A DNA stretch of 64,000 bases from Castanea sativa (Eukaryota > Streptophyta > Magnoliopsida > Fagales > Fagaceae): positions 40,267,873 to 40,331,872 of the forward strand of contig NC_134019.1 of NCBI RefSeq assembly GCF_040712315.1, read 5' to 3'. Below the pieces are notes generated by a model that saw only the letters and a program-made list of their open reading frames with translations, did no database searches and had not been told where the DNA came from. Below, one piece after another: positions 35,985-47,318 of this stretch. Each line of letters begins with the position of its first letter. The stretch's first letter is position 1. Both the position numbers and the translations under genes were made by a program.

Positions 35985-37988
35985 AATTCTTATCTGAAAT
36001 CCGGGGGTACATGTGGGTCAAGCAGTGGGTCCGCGATCTCAGTGGCAGCAAACATGGTATCAGTGTCACTGGGGACTGAAACTAATGGCTCCATCATCTG
36101 TCCAGCTGATCACAACTCGGTTGTAGGGATTAAACCCACTGTTGGTCTCACCAGCTGTTCCGGTGTCGTCCCAATCTCTCCTCGTCAGGACACAATTGGG
36201 TAAGTTAATCTGTTGCACCTTGATTTTATATATATAAGAGGTAAAAAACTAGCACTAGATAGTGTGATAGAATAGTGGTTAAGCGATTAACTTGATCATG
36301 TCCTAGTAGCCTACGATTTTAGGATAAGTAAGAATTTATCAAGGAGAAGTGAACTTATGTATGTGACACAGGATGGTTTCCTTTTAGGCAGAGGTTTAAG
36401 TAATGAATTTTGATCATGTGCAATTACAGGCCCACATGCAGAACTGTGACAGATGCAGTGTATGTGCTTGATGCCATTGTCGGTTTTGATCCACGAGATA
36501 ATGAAGCAACAAAAGCAGCATCTGTGTTCATACCTCCAGGTGGTTATAGACAATTTCTAAATGAAAATGGCCTAGGGGAAGAGATTGGGTGTTGTAAGGA
36601 AACCGTTTTTGGACTCTTATAATGGAACCTCTGCAATTCTAGCCTTTGAGCGTCATCTGAATGTGTTAAGGTAAATTTATGCAAGGGCAGTTGTAACTGG
36701 AAAGTAATACATATGCACAGTTCTAGCACACACAAGTTAACCCCTTCAACATGTTTGACCAACTCTCCAACTTGGGCCATTATTGCTTTCACTAGCATAG
36801 TTAGGAAAAAGCAAGACAATGTAACATTTAATCAAGTTCTTAACCTTTGGTTTTACTTTGGTTTTACTTTGGTTATGGCAAGGCAAAGAGGTGCAACTAT
36901 AATAGACAATCTGGAAATAGCAAACATCGATGTGATTGTGGATCCCTCTCAAAGTGGCGAATTAATTGCATTGCTGGCCGAATTCAAGATTGCATTAAAT
37001 GACTACCTGAAAGAGCTGAGCAACTCTACAGTGAAATCATTGGCAGACATAATTGCATTCAACTTGAATAACCCAGTTACAGTAAGTATATTATTCTTTG
37101 ATAGATGGACATTCAGCATGATAAGCACACTAATAAGCTATTGTTGGACCAAATTGGTAAAACAACTTCCAGAGATAGCAATATTGGTTAGCTGTTTTTA
37201 ATGAGTCGCAAACACCCTATATTTTGAGGATTCAATTAGTCTATTGAACTTCATAATTGACCCCAAAATTTGACTATGATTTAGTAGTTGTTGTGAGGTT
37301 CTGGAAAAACCTCTATATGTGGTTTTGCATTATATACTTTTGAAATTTTTAACAAAATATTATGTTGATTTTTAATTACCTCCAAAAGAATGAATAAAAT
37401 ATGCACGTCAATACAATTTCACAGCTCTTTTTTGTGTTTGATATATGCAGACAATTTATTTACTGTTCATGCGACATTAACAATGCAAACAAGCAAATGA
37501 ACAATAAACCGCGTGTAAACAGTAACTTTTTTATTAATTTTTTTTTATTTTTTTCAGTTTACAGTTTTCAGCAAAATAAGCGGTATTCAAACAGACATAC
37601 TTCGGTTATTGCAGGAAAAATTGAAAGAATATGGTCAGGATGACTTCATTGCATCGGAGAATACAAGTGGGATTGGAGAGCAAGAGATACAGAGGCAGTA
37701 GAGATGATGGCAAACTTGTCAAAATATGGGTTTGAGAAACTAATGAAGGACAATTACTTGGATGCAATGTTGACAATAGGCTCAAATGCTTCCACAGTAA
37801 TACCAATTGGTGGTTACCCGGCAATAACTGTTCCAGCCGGGTATGAAAGCAATGGAATGCCGTTTGGGATTAGTTTTGGGGGCTTAAAGGGTTCAGAACC
37901 GAAGCTGATTGAGATTTCTTATGCATTTGAACAAGCTACAAGGGAACGACTGCCTCCCTTTTTTCTTGGCATGGTGTATTTATTGTAA

Positions 37989-38428
37989 TATCGCCTTATT
38001 ACAACCCAATTATCAAAATATAGCATTCAAGGAAGTTGTTCACTTGGCGAATTACGTGGTTGTTGATATTGTTCTTGGAAAAATGTGATTTTGCAAGTGT
38101 TTGGATGGTTATATTTTAGCCAAAATAAAAGTGGGACTGAGACCCACAACCAATTGTTATCAAGGCTTTCACTATCATACCACAGAACAAAAGAGCAAAA
38201 GTTAATTCAAACAAGAACATGATCTAATAATTTTTAGCCTTGCCACAATCAATTACCCCCCCCCCCCCTCCCAAAATGTCACTTCTTTACAATAATTTTT
38301 GAGAAATGTTACATCTATGCTCTAAACAAATTCTAAATAGCAAGTGGTAACATGGGTAAAAAAACAATATAAATTGTGGACCTAGATTCCCACTAGTACT
38401 TATCATCTAGGATTTGTTGTAAAAATAT

Positions 38429-38480
<52 letters not shown>

Positions 38481-38650
38481 TTTTCATCATTTTCAATGGA
38501 CTATTTAGTAACTAACTTTGGATAATTTTATTGGTTTGACCCACGCATGATAGATACTTGTCTAGTTAAAAAAGAAAAAAAGAAAAAAGAAAAAAGATGA
38601 CACACTTCCCACTTGTCTAAATTCAAATATAGTATTCTTTTTCTGATAAT

Positions 38651-38707
<57 letters not shown>
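37989..38707. other. Downstream of pseudogene B, microsatellites
   Basis: No gene. A C-run near 38260, an (ATA)n array of about 17 units near 38428-38480 and an (AT)n array at 38651-38706 abut the truncated LINE. The 3' flank does not resemble that of genes A and C. Confidence 0.7.
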
Positions 38708-38710
<3 letters not shown>

Positions 38711-38724
38711 TTCACAAAGGCAGA

Positions 38725-39125
38725 GTGGGTAATGCTTTCAGCTTTATCTTGGATAAAGTTCAAAGTAAGCTTGCTGGTTGGAAAACAAAGCTGTTGTCAA
38801 GGGCAGGAAGACTAGTTCTTGTTAAATCTGCTGCAGCTCCTATTGCAGATTATTACATGCAATGCCATAGCATTTCTATAAAAATATGTGATTCTATTGA
38901 TAAGATGATAAGAGACTTCATTTGGTGTTCAATTGAGGTGAAGAGGAGGATGCACATGGTTCAGTGGAGCACCATTACTCTACCTAAAGAGCTTGGTGGG
39001 TTGGGGTTATATTCAATGAAGCATAGAAACCAAGCTATGTTAGCTAAGTTATGCTGGAGACTTGCTCATGAGGAGGGGATGCCGTGGGCAAGAATGCTTC
39101 AAGCTAAATATTTGTGTCCTAACAG
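38725..39125 (+). pseudogene. LINE reverse transcriptase C-terminal fragment
   Basis: An open frame of about 133 codons with the conserved plant LINE pattern SRAGRLVLVKS and ARMLQAKYLCPNS. It is cut by the hAT element at the codon after PN. Downstream residues in the same frame (RVCFRIRVRV) are translated transposon end, not LINE. Confidence 0.8.
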
Positions 39126-42100
39126 CTATGAAGCACGAGTGTGTTTCAGGATTCGGGTGCGGGTGCGGAACTCGGCAATTTCTAAAAAAGTAGGGTGCAG
39201 GTGCGGCGATTAAAAAATTATTAAAAATATTTTTATTTATATTTTTAATATATTGCTAAACATACTTTTTTCACATTATATAAACATATACCAAATTTAA
39301 GAACAATAGTAAATAATAACTAGAATACAATTCCATTATATAAACATTCCATGATGTTCAAAAATTAAAATACAACTCACAAGTTTGAAACTAAAACAAA
39401 ATAAAAGATACATCAACAAGACAATCAAACACCAACTTCATCATCATCAAGATCAATAGCTTCACTTCGAACTTCACTTTCACTGGTAGTAACACTAGTG
39501 CTAACATTCCCAATAACCATGGCCTCCAACTCTGGCTCATCAAGTGTAAGAGCTGCATTCTCAACATTCCAGCTCCTCCATGTATGTCGCTCTCATTCCA
39601 AGAGTCTCCTACAATATCCCGCATCTTTGTATCTCTATTTATGTACTCCGCATTGCACCTTGACAAGAGTCGAAGATTAGAATGCGCATATACCAAATCC
39701 TTAGCGCGTGCAGGAGCCATTTTGTTTCTTTTTAAGGAATGAATAAATTTGTATGTGCTCCAATTTCTCTCAACACATGAGGATGAACAAGGTTGTCCAA
39801 GAAGTTTAAGGGCAAGGGTTTGAAGAGTTGGAAATGCGGAGCCATGGTATTGCCACCAAACCAAAGGTTGTAAAACCCACCTATCTGTCAAGACAGCTGG
39901 TGAAGGAAACCTCCCTCCTGAAAATGCAGCAAACTCAGACTTCACCACATTTAATTCATTCACATCTTCAAAGAATCGATCCAAACACTTGCTCCTTTCC
40001 ATAGAAATTTCATGATCTCGATATGGAGGGATGCGTTTTGAATTCTCCAAAAGCCATTCAGTGGAGTAATACCTAGAGTTAAAGATTGAAAAACAAATAT
40101 AAATGAAACGTGTGTTTTACTAGAAGGGGGGAACTAAAGAAAATAGAGAATAAATGTACTTAGCTAGGATTTAAGGAATGAGCCAAGCAGTGTAGTGGAG
40201 TACAATTTTTAGTCCAACGATCAATAAGTATATCATACACCACACTCCAAAATGAGCTATACTCATTATCTTCCAAGCCTTCATGCTGATATATTACTAC
40301 ATTTACCTTCTCTATCATTGAATCCCACATCTCATACACAAGATGAAGACAAGGCTTATCTGAGTCAGCTACTTGTATCATATCATAAATAGGTGTTGTG
40401 AATTCAAGGATATAATCAACCTTATCCCACCAAAGATCACTTAGAATATTCTCCTTCACCTTTTGAGCTTTTCCAACATCATCCTCCCTATAAGAAGCCC
40501 ATTGCTCATTAATAGCCATGGCTTGAAGGCATCTTTTTATCAACTTCAACCTTTTTAACATTATAACAACCGAAGCAAATCTGGTATCAGCAACTTAAAG
40601 CAATTTTAATGGAAAAAATTCATTAAACATTGCCAACCTCATTGAATGGTTCATGATAAAAACACGTATGAAGGATGCATCATCAGTAATATGTGTAATC
40701 CAACTACATTCCTTATAAGTAACTTCATTCTTTTCAGTGTTTTTTGCTGCACAAATATTTTTCAAAGCTAGATTGAGAGTGTGGACAACACAGGGTGTCC
40801 AAAATATTTTAGGATACTCACCCTTAATAAGAGCTCCAACAGATTTCATCACATTAGCATTATCAGTGATGACTTGGACAATTTTCTCATGTCCAATCTC
40901 TTTTATAGCATCCCTCAACACCCCAGCAATATAATGTTTTTCTTTGAACTCACCTGACCCATCAATTGCCTTAATAAACACTGGACCCCCATCTGATACA
41001 GCCATAATATTAATAAGAGGCCTCCTTTGTGGATCTGACCATCCATCAGAAACTATACTTACACAATTTTCAACCCAAAAGTCCTTAATTGGTTTCAAAA
41101 GTCTATCAACATGAGCTTTTTTTCTTTGCAAAAGTGTTGTTCTCAAGGCATTGTATCTAGGAGGAACATAACCTGGAATGTTATGAGTAGTGGCATATGA
41201 ATAGGAACTACGATAATATGGGTTCCTTGCAAAGTTAAACGAAATCCCACCGATGTAAAACATCCTAGCAATTTGACTATCCAATTCATGTCTAGCATTA
41301 TTTTGGAATAATTTCTCCATTGTAGGATTTACAACCTTCCTCCTCTTATTACCATCAAAGGGATTTGTACTATCACTCTCTTCTTTTGTCTGAAATGGGG
41401 GACTACTCCCAATATTCCCATGGCTTGGGGGAGGCGGGGGTAAGGGAATTTGTTTTCTCCATTCTCTTTCTAACTTATCATTCTCAACCTGATCATGCAT
41501 TCGCTACATTTCCAACCTATGGCTCGGTGTAACACTAGGGCATACTTTAATACATTTATTAACAATTCTTAATAAATGAGCCTTAACCCTAGAATAGGAT
41601 CCCAAATAAATATTCCCACAATAGTTGCGCTTAAAGTGTGTGTTTCCACCTGATTTAACAGTAGAACCAGATGGTTTTTCTATTTTAGTCACATACTGCC
41701 AAAGAGGAGCTTCATCATTTGGCACTCCTTCATTAGATGAAGGTGAACTTTTTGTGCTAGTAGCTTCATCCATTGCAAATTCAACAGATTCAATTTAACC
41801 TACAAATAATTTCCAAATATATAATAACTATTAACTAAATAAAAAATCAAACCCCAATGTCACAAGACTCACACAAAAAAAAAAAAAAAAAAAAAATCAG
41901 ATCATCATAGATTCACAACACAATCACAAATTTGAGTAATAATAACTATTAACTAAATAAAAAATTAAACGTCACAAGACTCACAAAAACTAAAATAAAA
42001 AAATCAGCTCATCATAGATCCACAACACAATCACAAATCATAATAACTATTAACTAATAAAAAATAATCTATTAACAATAAACTAAGAGTGTGAGTGTGA

Positions 42101-42613
42101 GAGCTATCAGCTATGATACCTGACAGTGAGGGGAGACGGAGAGCAAGGGAGAAGAAGTGGAGCGCTGAAAAATGAGATGTTTTGAAGAGTGAAGGCAGAG
42201 AATGGGAGAGAGCTAGCTGAAGAGTGAAGGCAGAGAGTGGGAGAGACTTGAGAGCACTAGCTTGAAGAGGCAGGGCTGGGTCGGCTGAGACTTGAGAGCA
42301 GAACCGGACTTGAAAAAAAAATGAAGAGAGTTTTGGCTGAGACGAGTGATCTGTGAGGGCTATAAGCATATAAGGGTTTCTGAGTTTTTTTTCCAAAACG
42401 CAATGTTTGGCTTTTTTTTTTTTTTTGAATTTCGGCCGGTATCGGTGTTGTGCCCAATACGGACCGATTTAGGCCGAATCGGCTTGAATCGCACTGAAAA
42501 AATTAATTTTTTATTGCCCGACACGGCACGGACGCGTAGGCAGCGGTGTCGCCTACGCGTCGCCGCGTCGGACGCGGGTGCGGTGGCCCAAACACCGCAC
42601 CCGTGCTTCCCAG
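39126..42613 (-). mobile_element. hAT transposon with decayed BED/DUF659-type transposase
   Basis: The element begins CTATGAAGCACGAGTG and ends with the inverse of CTGGGAAGCACGGGTG, an imperfect 16-base terminal inverted repeat. It is flanked by CCTAACAG at 39118-39125 and 42614-42621, an 8-bp duplication as hAT elements make. Both ends are strikingly GC-rich with GGTGCGG-type subterminal motifs. Transposase exons lie on the minus strand. Removing the element restores the LINE. Confidence 0.92.
39391..41773 (-). pseudogene. hAT transposase with premature stops
   Basis: Reading down the minus strand: an N-terminal BED-like zinc finger (KRNYCGNIYLGSYSRVKAHL near 41600, the first expected Cys replaced by Arg), an in-frame TAG at about 41504, the DUF659-like catalytic N-half (FWVENCVSIVSDGWSDPQ, IVQVITDNANVMK, WTPCVVHTLNLALK), a second in-frame TAA near 40595, the middle region to about 40170, and after a short intron the hAT C-terminal dimerisation part (WWQYHGSAFPTLQTLALKLL, SCVERNWSTYKFIHS) to 39391. 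The intron donor near 40172 reads CTAAGT where GTAAGT is expected. Two stops plus the donor change mean it cannot make full-length transposase. Confidence 0.88.
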
Positions 42614-42621
42614 CCTAACAG

Positions 42622-43442
42622 GATGACTGAGGAGGGAAGGAAGTTGCCTTGCTCTCGGATTTGGGCAGCCTGTAAAAAGGGGGGGACCAATTTATGTGAA
42701 AGGTCTGAAATGGATTGTAAAGAATGGTAAATTAGTAAATATGTGGATGGACTTTTGGCTTCCTAAAGGGAGGTTAAGAGAGCTCATTGAAGGACCCCTT
42801 GCCAGGGGGGAGGCTGTTCTAACAATTAAACAATGCTTTGATGAGAATAATGTTTGGATCCCATCTAGCATCTCTTTTGATCTTCCTGAAAGAGTTCTAG
42901 ATTCTATTTTGACGACTCCTTTCTCTTTTGCCCCCCACTCAGTTGATGAACTCTTGTGGGCATACGCAAGGAATGGCTTATTCTCCCGTAAATCAGCCTA
43001 TCTCATTGCTGGGGGATTAAATCCCTTGAACCTGAACACTATGTCATACAATTGGGTTTGGAAGTCTGAAACTCCTCCTAAGGTTCAGTTCTTCTTGTGG
43101 CTTTGTCTACATGGTAGCTTACCCATGGCTGAACTTTTGGGTTCAAGGGGTTTAATTCTTGATCCGGTGTGTAAAATATGCAATAGGGAGATTGAGTCTA
43201 TTGAACATCTTTTTAAGGGCTATGAATTTGCCCATAACTTCTGGCAGAAACTACATGTTCCTATCTGCACTAGTAACTCTTTTGATCTTCCATTTAAAGA
43301 ATGGATGGAAATTAATTGCAGGGAGCTCACGAATGCCACAGTGAAAGGCATACCTTGGAGGATTATTTTTCCTTTGGGGCTTTGGCAGCTGTGGTTACAC
43401 AGGAATAATTATGTTTTTAGGACAGGAATTGTAGACAATTAG
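42622..43442 (+). pseudogene. LINE zinc-binding reverse transcriptase domain (zf-RVT type)
   Basis: Frame 42696-43442 has VKGLKWIVKNGKLVNMWMD and WVWKSETPPKVQFFLWL, then the CxxC...H motif PVCKICNREIESIEHLF with Tyr-Glu following. It directly continues the fragment before the hAT element and ends in a TAG that is in frame with the RNase H frame. Confidence 0.8.
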
Positions 43443-43457
43443 TGCTCGAAAAAATGT

Positions 43458-44015
43458 TTGAGGTACAATGCTGAATGGTATGCTATTGGGCTTGAAGCTA
43501 GGATCAAATCATCCAAAGCTATCGTTCCTGTGGGGTGGGAGAAGCCACCGAGGGGCTGGTTAAAGCTTAACTCTAATGGTTCAGCCCTGACAAACCCAGG
43601 TAAGGCAGGTGGAGGAGGTTTATTTTGTGATCATGAAGGTAAATGGGTGAAAGGATATGCTAGAGGGATTGGGCACACCAACAGTTTCATGGCTGAACTG
43701 TGGGTGTTGAGAGATGGTCTAAATCTAGCTAGGGAGATGGAGTTGAACAACCTTATCATTGAGCTTGATGCGTTGAGTATTGTTTTGCTTATGAATGATG
43801 AAGCTGAAAATATCATGATGGAACCATTGCTATCTAATTGCAGGAGCCTCTTGAAGCAAATCCCAAACAAGCGAGTGTTTTATGCCTACCGTGAAGCCAA
43901 TCAATGTGCGGATGCTTTGGCCAAGTTAGGAGTGCAAGCCTTCACCCATTTTGTTGTTTTTTGTAACCCACCACCTGTGGTGGAGACTTTGTTAGCTTTT
44001 GATAAAGCTAGCTAG
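43458..44015 (+). pseudogene. LINE RNase H domain
   Basis: The 185-codon frame has the plant reverse-transcriptase-like RNase H layout: WLKLNSNGSAL (the usual first Asp is Asn here), FMAELWVLRDGL with the catalytic Glu, LIIELDALSIV with Asp, and YREANQCADALAKLG. The loss of the first Asp would inactivate the enzyme. An in-frame TAG separates it from the domain before. Confidence 0.8.
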
Positions 44016-44058
44016 TTTTATAATTATATCATGGTTTACTACAAAGGGAAAAAAAATT

Positions 44059-44800
44059 AAAGGAAAAAGTTATATTTATGTTTAATATGTGAGACTAAAT
44101 TAATTTGGTTTACCATGCGATAAGCATGTGTAATAAGTTAGAGGTTTAATAGAATATAAAGACATATCCGTTAGTGTCTTATCTGATTGGTAAATTAGAG
44201 AAGTGGTTTTCTAAAGTGACTCCAACTTTGATGCTGAAGTGGAGATTAAAGTAAACTAGGAAATTGGTCTTCTCTATACCCATTAAGGTATTCAGTTTTT
44301 CTCATCATAGATTGAATTTGACTAAACTGAGCGTATATAGCAAAAAAAAGGTAAAGAAAGAGAAACCAACCCTACAAAAAATTATTATTATTCACTAGAT
44401 ATCAAGAGAATTGCATGAATAGATATAGGTAAGTCTCATGACTATTTTATTGTATTTTATATCAGTGTGAAATCCTTAATAGTTCTAGATCCTAAAGTTA
44501 AAGTAGTTGTTGAATGCTTAACAACTTAAAGAACTTTAAGTTTACATAATATATGTACCTATATTCCTATAAATAAATAAATAATAATAATTAAATAAGT
44601 ATAATAGATGGATTAGAATGTCAAAAAATATAGCTTTTAACAACTCAAAAAGTCACTTGATCTATTTTAACAACTCATTTTTAAATTATCCCAACATCAA
44701 AAATTCTATTTTATCCTACAACAAATTAAAATAATATAAACAACAAGATAAAATAACATATTTAACACAATAAGCAACAACTAACATTCACAACTAACAA
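44059..44800. other. AT-rich intergenic DNA
   Basis: No coding sequence or clear element boundary. AACAACTCAAAAAGTCAC near 44640 looks like part of a degenerate non-autonomous DNA element, but no inverted partner was found. Confidence 0.4.
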
Positions 44801-44809
44801 ATCACACCT

Positions 44810-45195
44810 ATCAGCCACCGTAAGAACCACAACTCACGGCCATAGCCAAACCCACAGCCAAATCAACCACCACCACCACCACCACCACCACCACCACCAC
44901 CACCACCACAGCTACCAAACCCACACCCAAAATCAACCACTACCACCACTACAGCCAGCAATCCACAAGATGCACCCCAAAAATCAACCACCACCACCAC
45001 TACAACCACCAATCCACAAGACTCACACTCAAAATCAACTACCACCATCACTAGATCCACCAATCTACAAGACCCACATTCAAAATCAACCACCACTGAA
45101 ACCACCAATCTACGAGATCCACACCCAAAATCAACCACTACCACCACTAGAACCATCAATTCACAAGAGCCACACTCAAAATCAACCACCACCAA
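44810..45195. repeat. (CAC)n run and about 60-bp minisatellite
   Basis: A run of about 14 CAC triplets near 44865-44908 is followed by five or six imperfect copies of a unit like ACTCAAAATCAACCACCACC plus AATCCACAAGACCCAC. It reads as NQPPPPLEPPIHKTHTQ repeats on the + strand and as Gly/Val repeats on the minus strand. The + frame continues to 45290 with a charged tail, but the repeat explains the open frame, so no gene is called. Confidence 0.8.
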
Positions 45196-45557
45196 AGTTT
45201 AATCTCAAAGAGAGAAAATCAAAGGAAGACAAAGATGAGGAAGCTTCAGTTGCAGGGTGGTTTGGCCAAAGAAAAAATGCAAAAGATTGAAGAAAAAAAG
45301 AGGAAGTGAGGAGTAGCTAGTTCAACCAAAGTAACAAAGCATAAGAGAGACAGAAAGAGAGATATGTTTGAAGAAAGACAAAAGAGAGATAGATAAAATA
45401 AAATAAAAAAAAGGTTTTTGTTATAACATCTAGATACAACGGGCTGCTATACAATAAGCTACTAAAGATAGTAGCTCGTTGTAGCAATCACTCAAAAATT
45501 TTTAATTTTACATTCTTTATTGTAGTATATGTTTTTAGTGTTTTGGTTGCTAAAATG

Positions 45558-46630
45558 CATTGTTATGAATTCCGTTCCGTTCCGGCCGGAACAGACGGAA
45601 TTTCTCGTACCGGTATAAAATCCGAAACAGGAATACCCTTTGTTCCACCTTGGGTCAAAATCCGGCCAATTCCGGGGCATTTCGGTCATTCTGGTGTGTT
45701 TCGGCAAATACTGGCCGAAACTAAAGATTCGGCCGGTATGTGTTTTGGATTTGCTTCACACTTCACAGTTCACAAAGATCGAAGAAAAAGAAGAAAAAAA
45801 AAAAAAAAAAAAGAAGAAGAAGAAAGACAAGATTCACATCAGATCGAAGAAGAAGAAGAAAAAAAATTCAAGTCATGGACAAAGCTCAAGTGCTGCCATT
45901 AAAACTCACTTCTTCATCCTTGTTGCTTTGAGCCACCGTACTTCTCTGTTATTGACATTTACTTTGCTGGAGAACACTTACCTGTTGGGCGTGTTGAGCT
46001 CCAGCCTTTGTTTGTGTGAGGAAGAGTTAAGACTTAAGGATGCATTAAATTATTTTAAAAAAAAAAGAAGAAGAAGAAGAAGAAGAAGAAGAAGATAAAA
46101 GGCGGAGAAGTTTGTGAAGTAGAAGAAAGGAGATCAGATGAAGAGGAAATGATATTGATAAGTGGAATAATATGTGTGGGCTAATGAAAATGGTAAGGAA
46201 GCTTCTAGGAAATTTCCAACTAAAAAACTATTCATAAATACTTAGTTATTTACAACAATGCCACAAGTGAAAAGTTAAAAAATATTTCCATAATTTTTTT
46301 TATCCACTGCATTGAATTTTTTTTTAAGGTGAAAGTTTATACACTATATTTATTGTATTATTTGTAGAAAAATTATAAATAAATATTTTTTTTAATCCCA
46401 CTTTATTTAAGATTTTTTTAAAAATAAAATAAAATTCATTACTTTATATAATAGTAATAATATTTAGTTATATATATACATATACATATACATATATATA
46501 TATATATATATCTATATATTTTAGGAACTCCAAAACACTCCAAAACGGTACACTGGAATAGGCCGGTACCGAAATATTTCATTCCACTAGACAAATCGAA
46601 ACGGGGTCCGAAACGGAATTAATAACATTG
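45558..46630. mobile_element. Non-autonomous hAT-like element, 8-bp TSD CTAAAATG
   Basis: CATTGTTATGAATTCCGTT at the left end is the inverse of AACGGAATTAATAACATTG at the right, with two differences. The element is flanked by CTAAAATG at 45550-45557 and 46631-46638. An 8-bp duplication suggests hAT. Both subterminal regions carry TTCCGG/CCGGAA and GGCCGGTA motifs. The interior contains GAA-rich microsatellites (45780-45870 and 46062-46096) that create Lys/Arg-rich frames, and no transposase. Confidence 0.8.
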
Positions 46631-46638
46631 CTAAAATG

Positions 46639-47318
46639 ACTATTTAGTCATTTTAGCATCCTTATTATGAGTGGTCTTATGGATATTTTAAGTTTACACA
46701 ATATATATACCTGCATTCTTATAAATAAATAAATAAATAAAATGTTCTGAATATTATTTCAAAACTTACTTCAGCTTGTTAATTAAAACAGAAAATTTCG
46801 ATACAAGTCTAGAACCAGTCAATTTCATTATGCCGTTTCGGTTATAGCTACTTTTTTAAAAAAAAATTTTATTGCAGGTTGTTCATCAAAACCCATATAA
46901 ATTTATAAGAATTTTATAATTATAAATTCATATTTCAACTAATATGTTAAACTCATGCCCAAATCCCAAATATCACTCAATAATAATAACAAATTAATAA
47001 TTATTTTTTAGATTATAACCGGGGCAGTGATAAAATTAAAATTAAAAGAGGAAAAAAAATTAAAAATGATGAGAGTAGAGGTGGCTTAGAAGTCAACACA
47101 ACTGAAGGGTAAAACTTTCAGCTTTTCCAACGAGTGACTCAGTTGTGAAGGGCTCACAAAACTAAAAAAGAAATTAAAGTATTACCTATTAAACAATAAA
47201 TCAGTACAAGGCAGTGAAAGAGGTATGTATAGATGGATTATGGATAGATGTTGTAGCACTTCCACTGTTCTCCGCCGGATTTTGCTGACTGATGGTTTGA
47301 AGCTTGAAACTAACTAAA
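46639..47318. other. Upstream region of amidase gene C
   Basis: AT-rich. The 45 bases before the start (CTCCGCCGGATTTTGCTGA near 47271) match the leader of pseudogene B (CTCCGCCGGGTTTTGCTGA near 22482), showing common descent of the two promoters' proximal parts. No certain TATA box. Confidence 0.5.

Larger units (their letters stand above)
22504..37988 (+). pseudogene. Amidase gene B, frameshifted pseudogene with a 12.9-kb first intron
   Basis: Five exons match gene C in order: 22504-23053, 35985-36199, 36430-36670, 36883-37081 and 37616-37988, with conserved splice sites. Exon 1 starts with a signal-like sequence (LLLLVFSIFVNA), then has a net 5-base insertion near 22690 and a 1-base loss near 23028. 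Exon 3 has lost 2 bases near 36572. Exon 5 has a 1-base shift that puts a stop near 37700. These defects cannot give a full-length enzyme, although each exon still reads as amidase (GSYVLLGSVVARDAG, CGSSSGSAIS, LADIIAFNLNNP, PFGISFGGLKG). The nucleophile motif reads GTETNGSI. The C-terminus is longer than in A and C (FFLGMVYLL). Intron 1 holds a full Gypsy element and a MULE MITE. Truncated transcripts remain possible. Confidence 0.88.
38708..44058 (+). mobile_element. 5'-truncated L1-type LINE, interrupted by a hAT element
   Basis: Left part (38708-39125) encodes the end of the reverse transcriptase region (KLAGWKTKLLSRAGRLVLVK, LGGLGLYSMKHRNQAMLAKL). After the hAT insertion the frame continues at 42614 with a zinc-binding reverse transcriptase domain (WVWKSETPPKVQFFLWL, CKICNREIESIEHLF) to a TAG at 43440, then an RNase H domain to 44015. 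A one-base gain in the G-run near 42680 and the in-frame TAG show it is dead. It ends in an A-rich run near 44050. Its 5' boundary coincides with the (AT)n array. Confidence 0.85.

Noticed and set aside
44863..45195. Gly/Val-rich minus-strand frame
   Set aside because: The reverse reading of the (CAC)n and minisatellite block.
45640..46098. 152-codon Lys/Arg-rich frame
   Set aside because: Driven by GAA microsatellites within the hAT-like element. No domain and no conserved composition outside the repeat.
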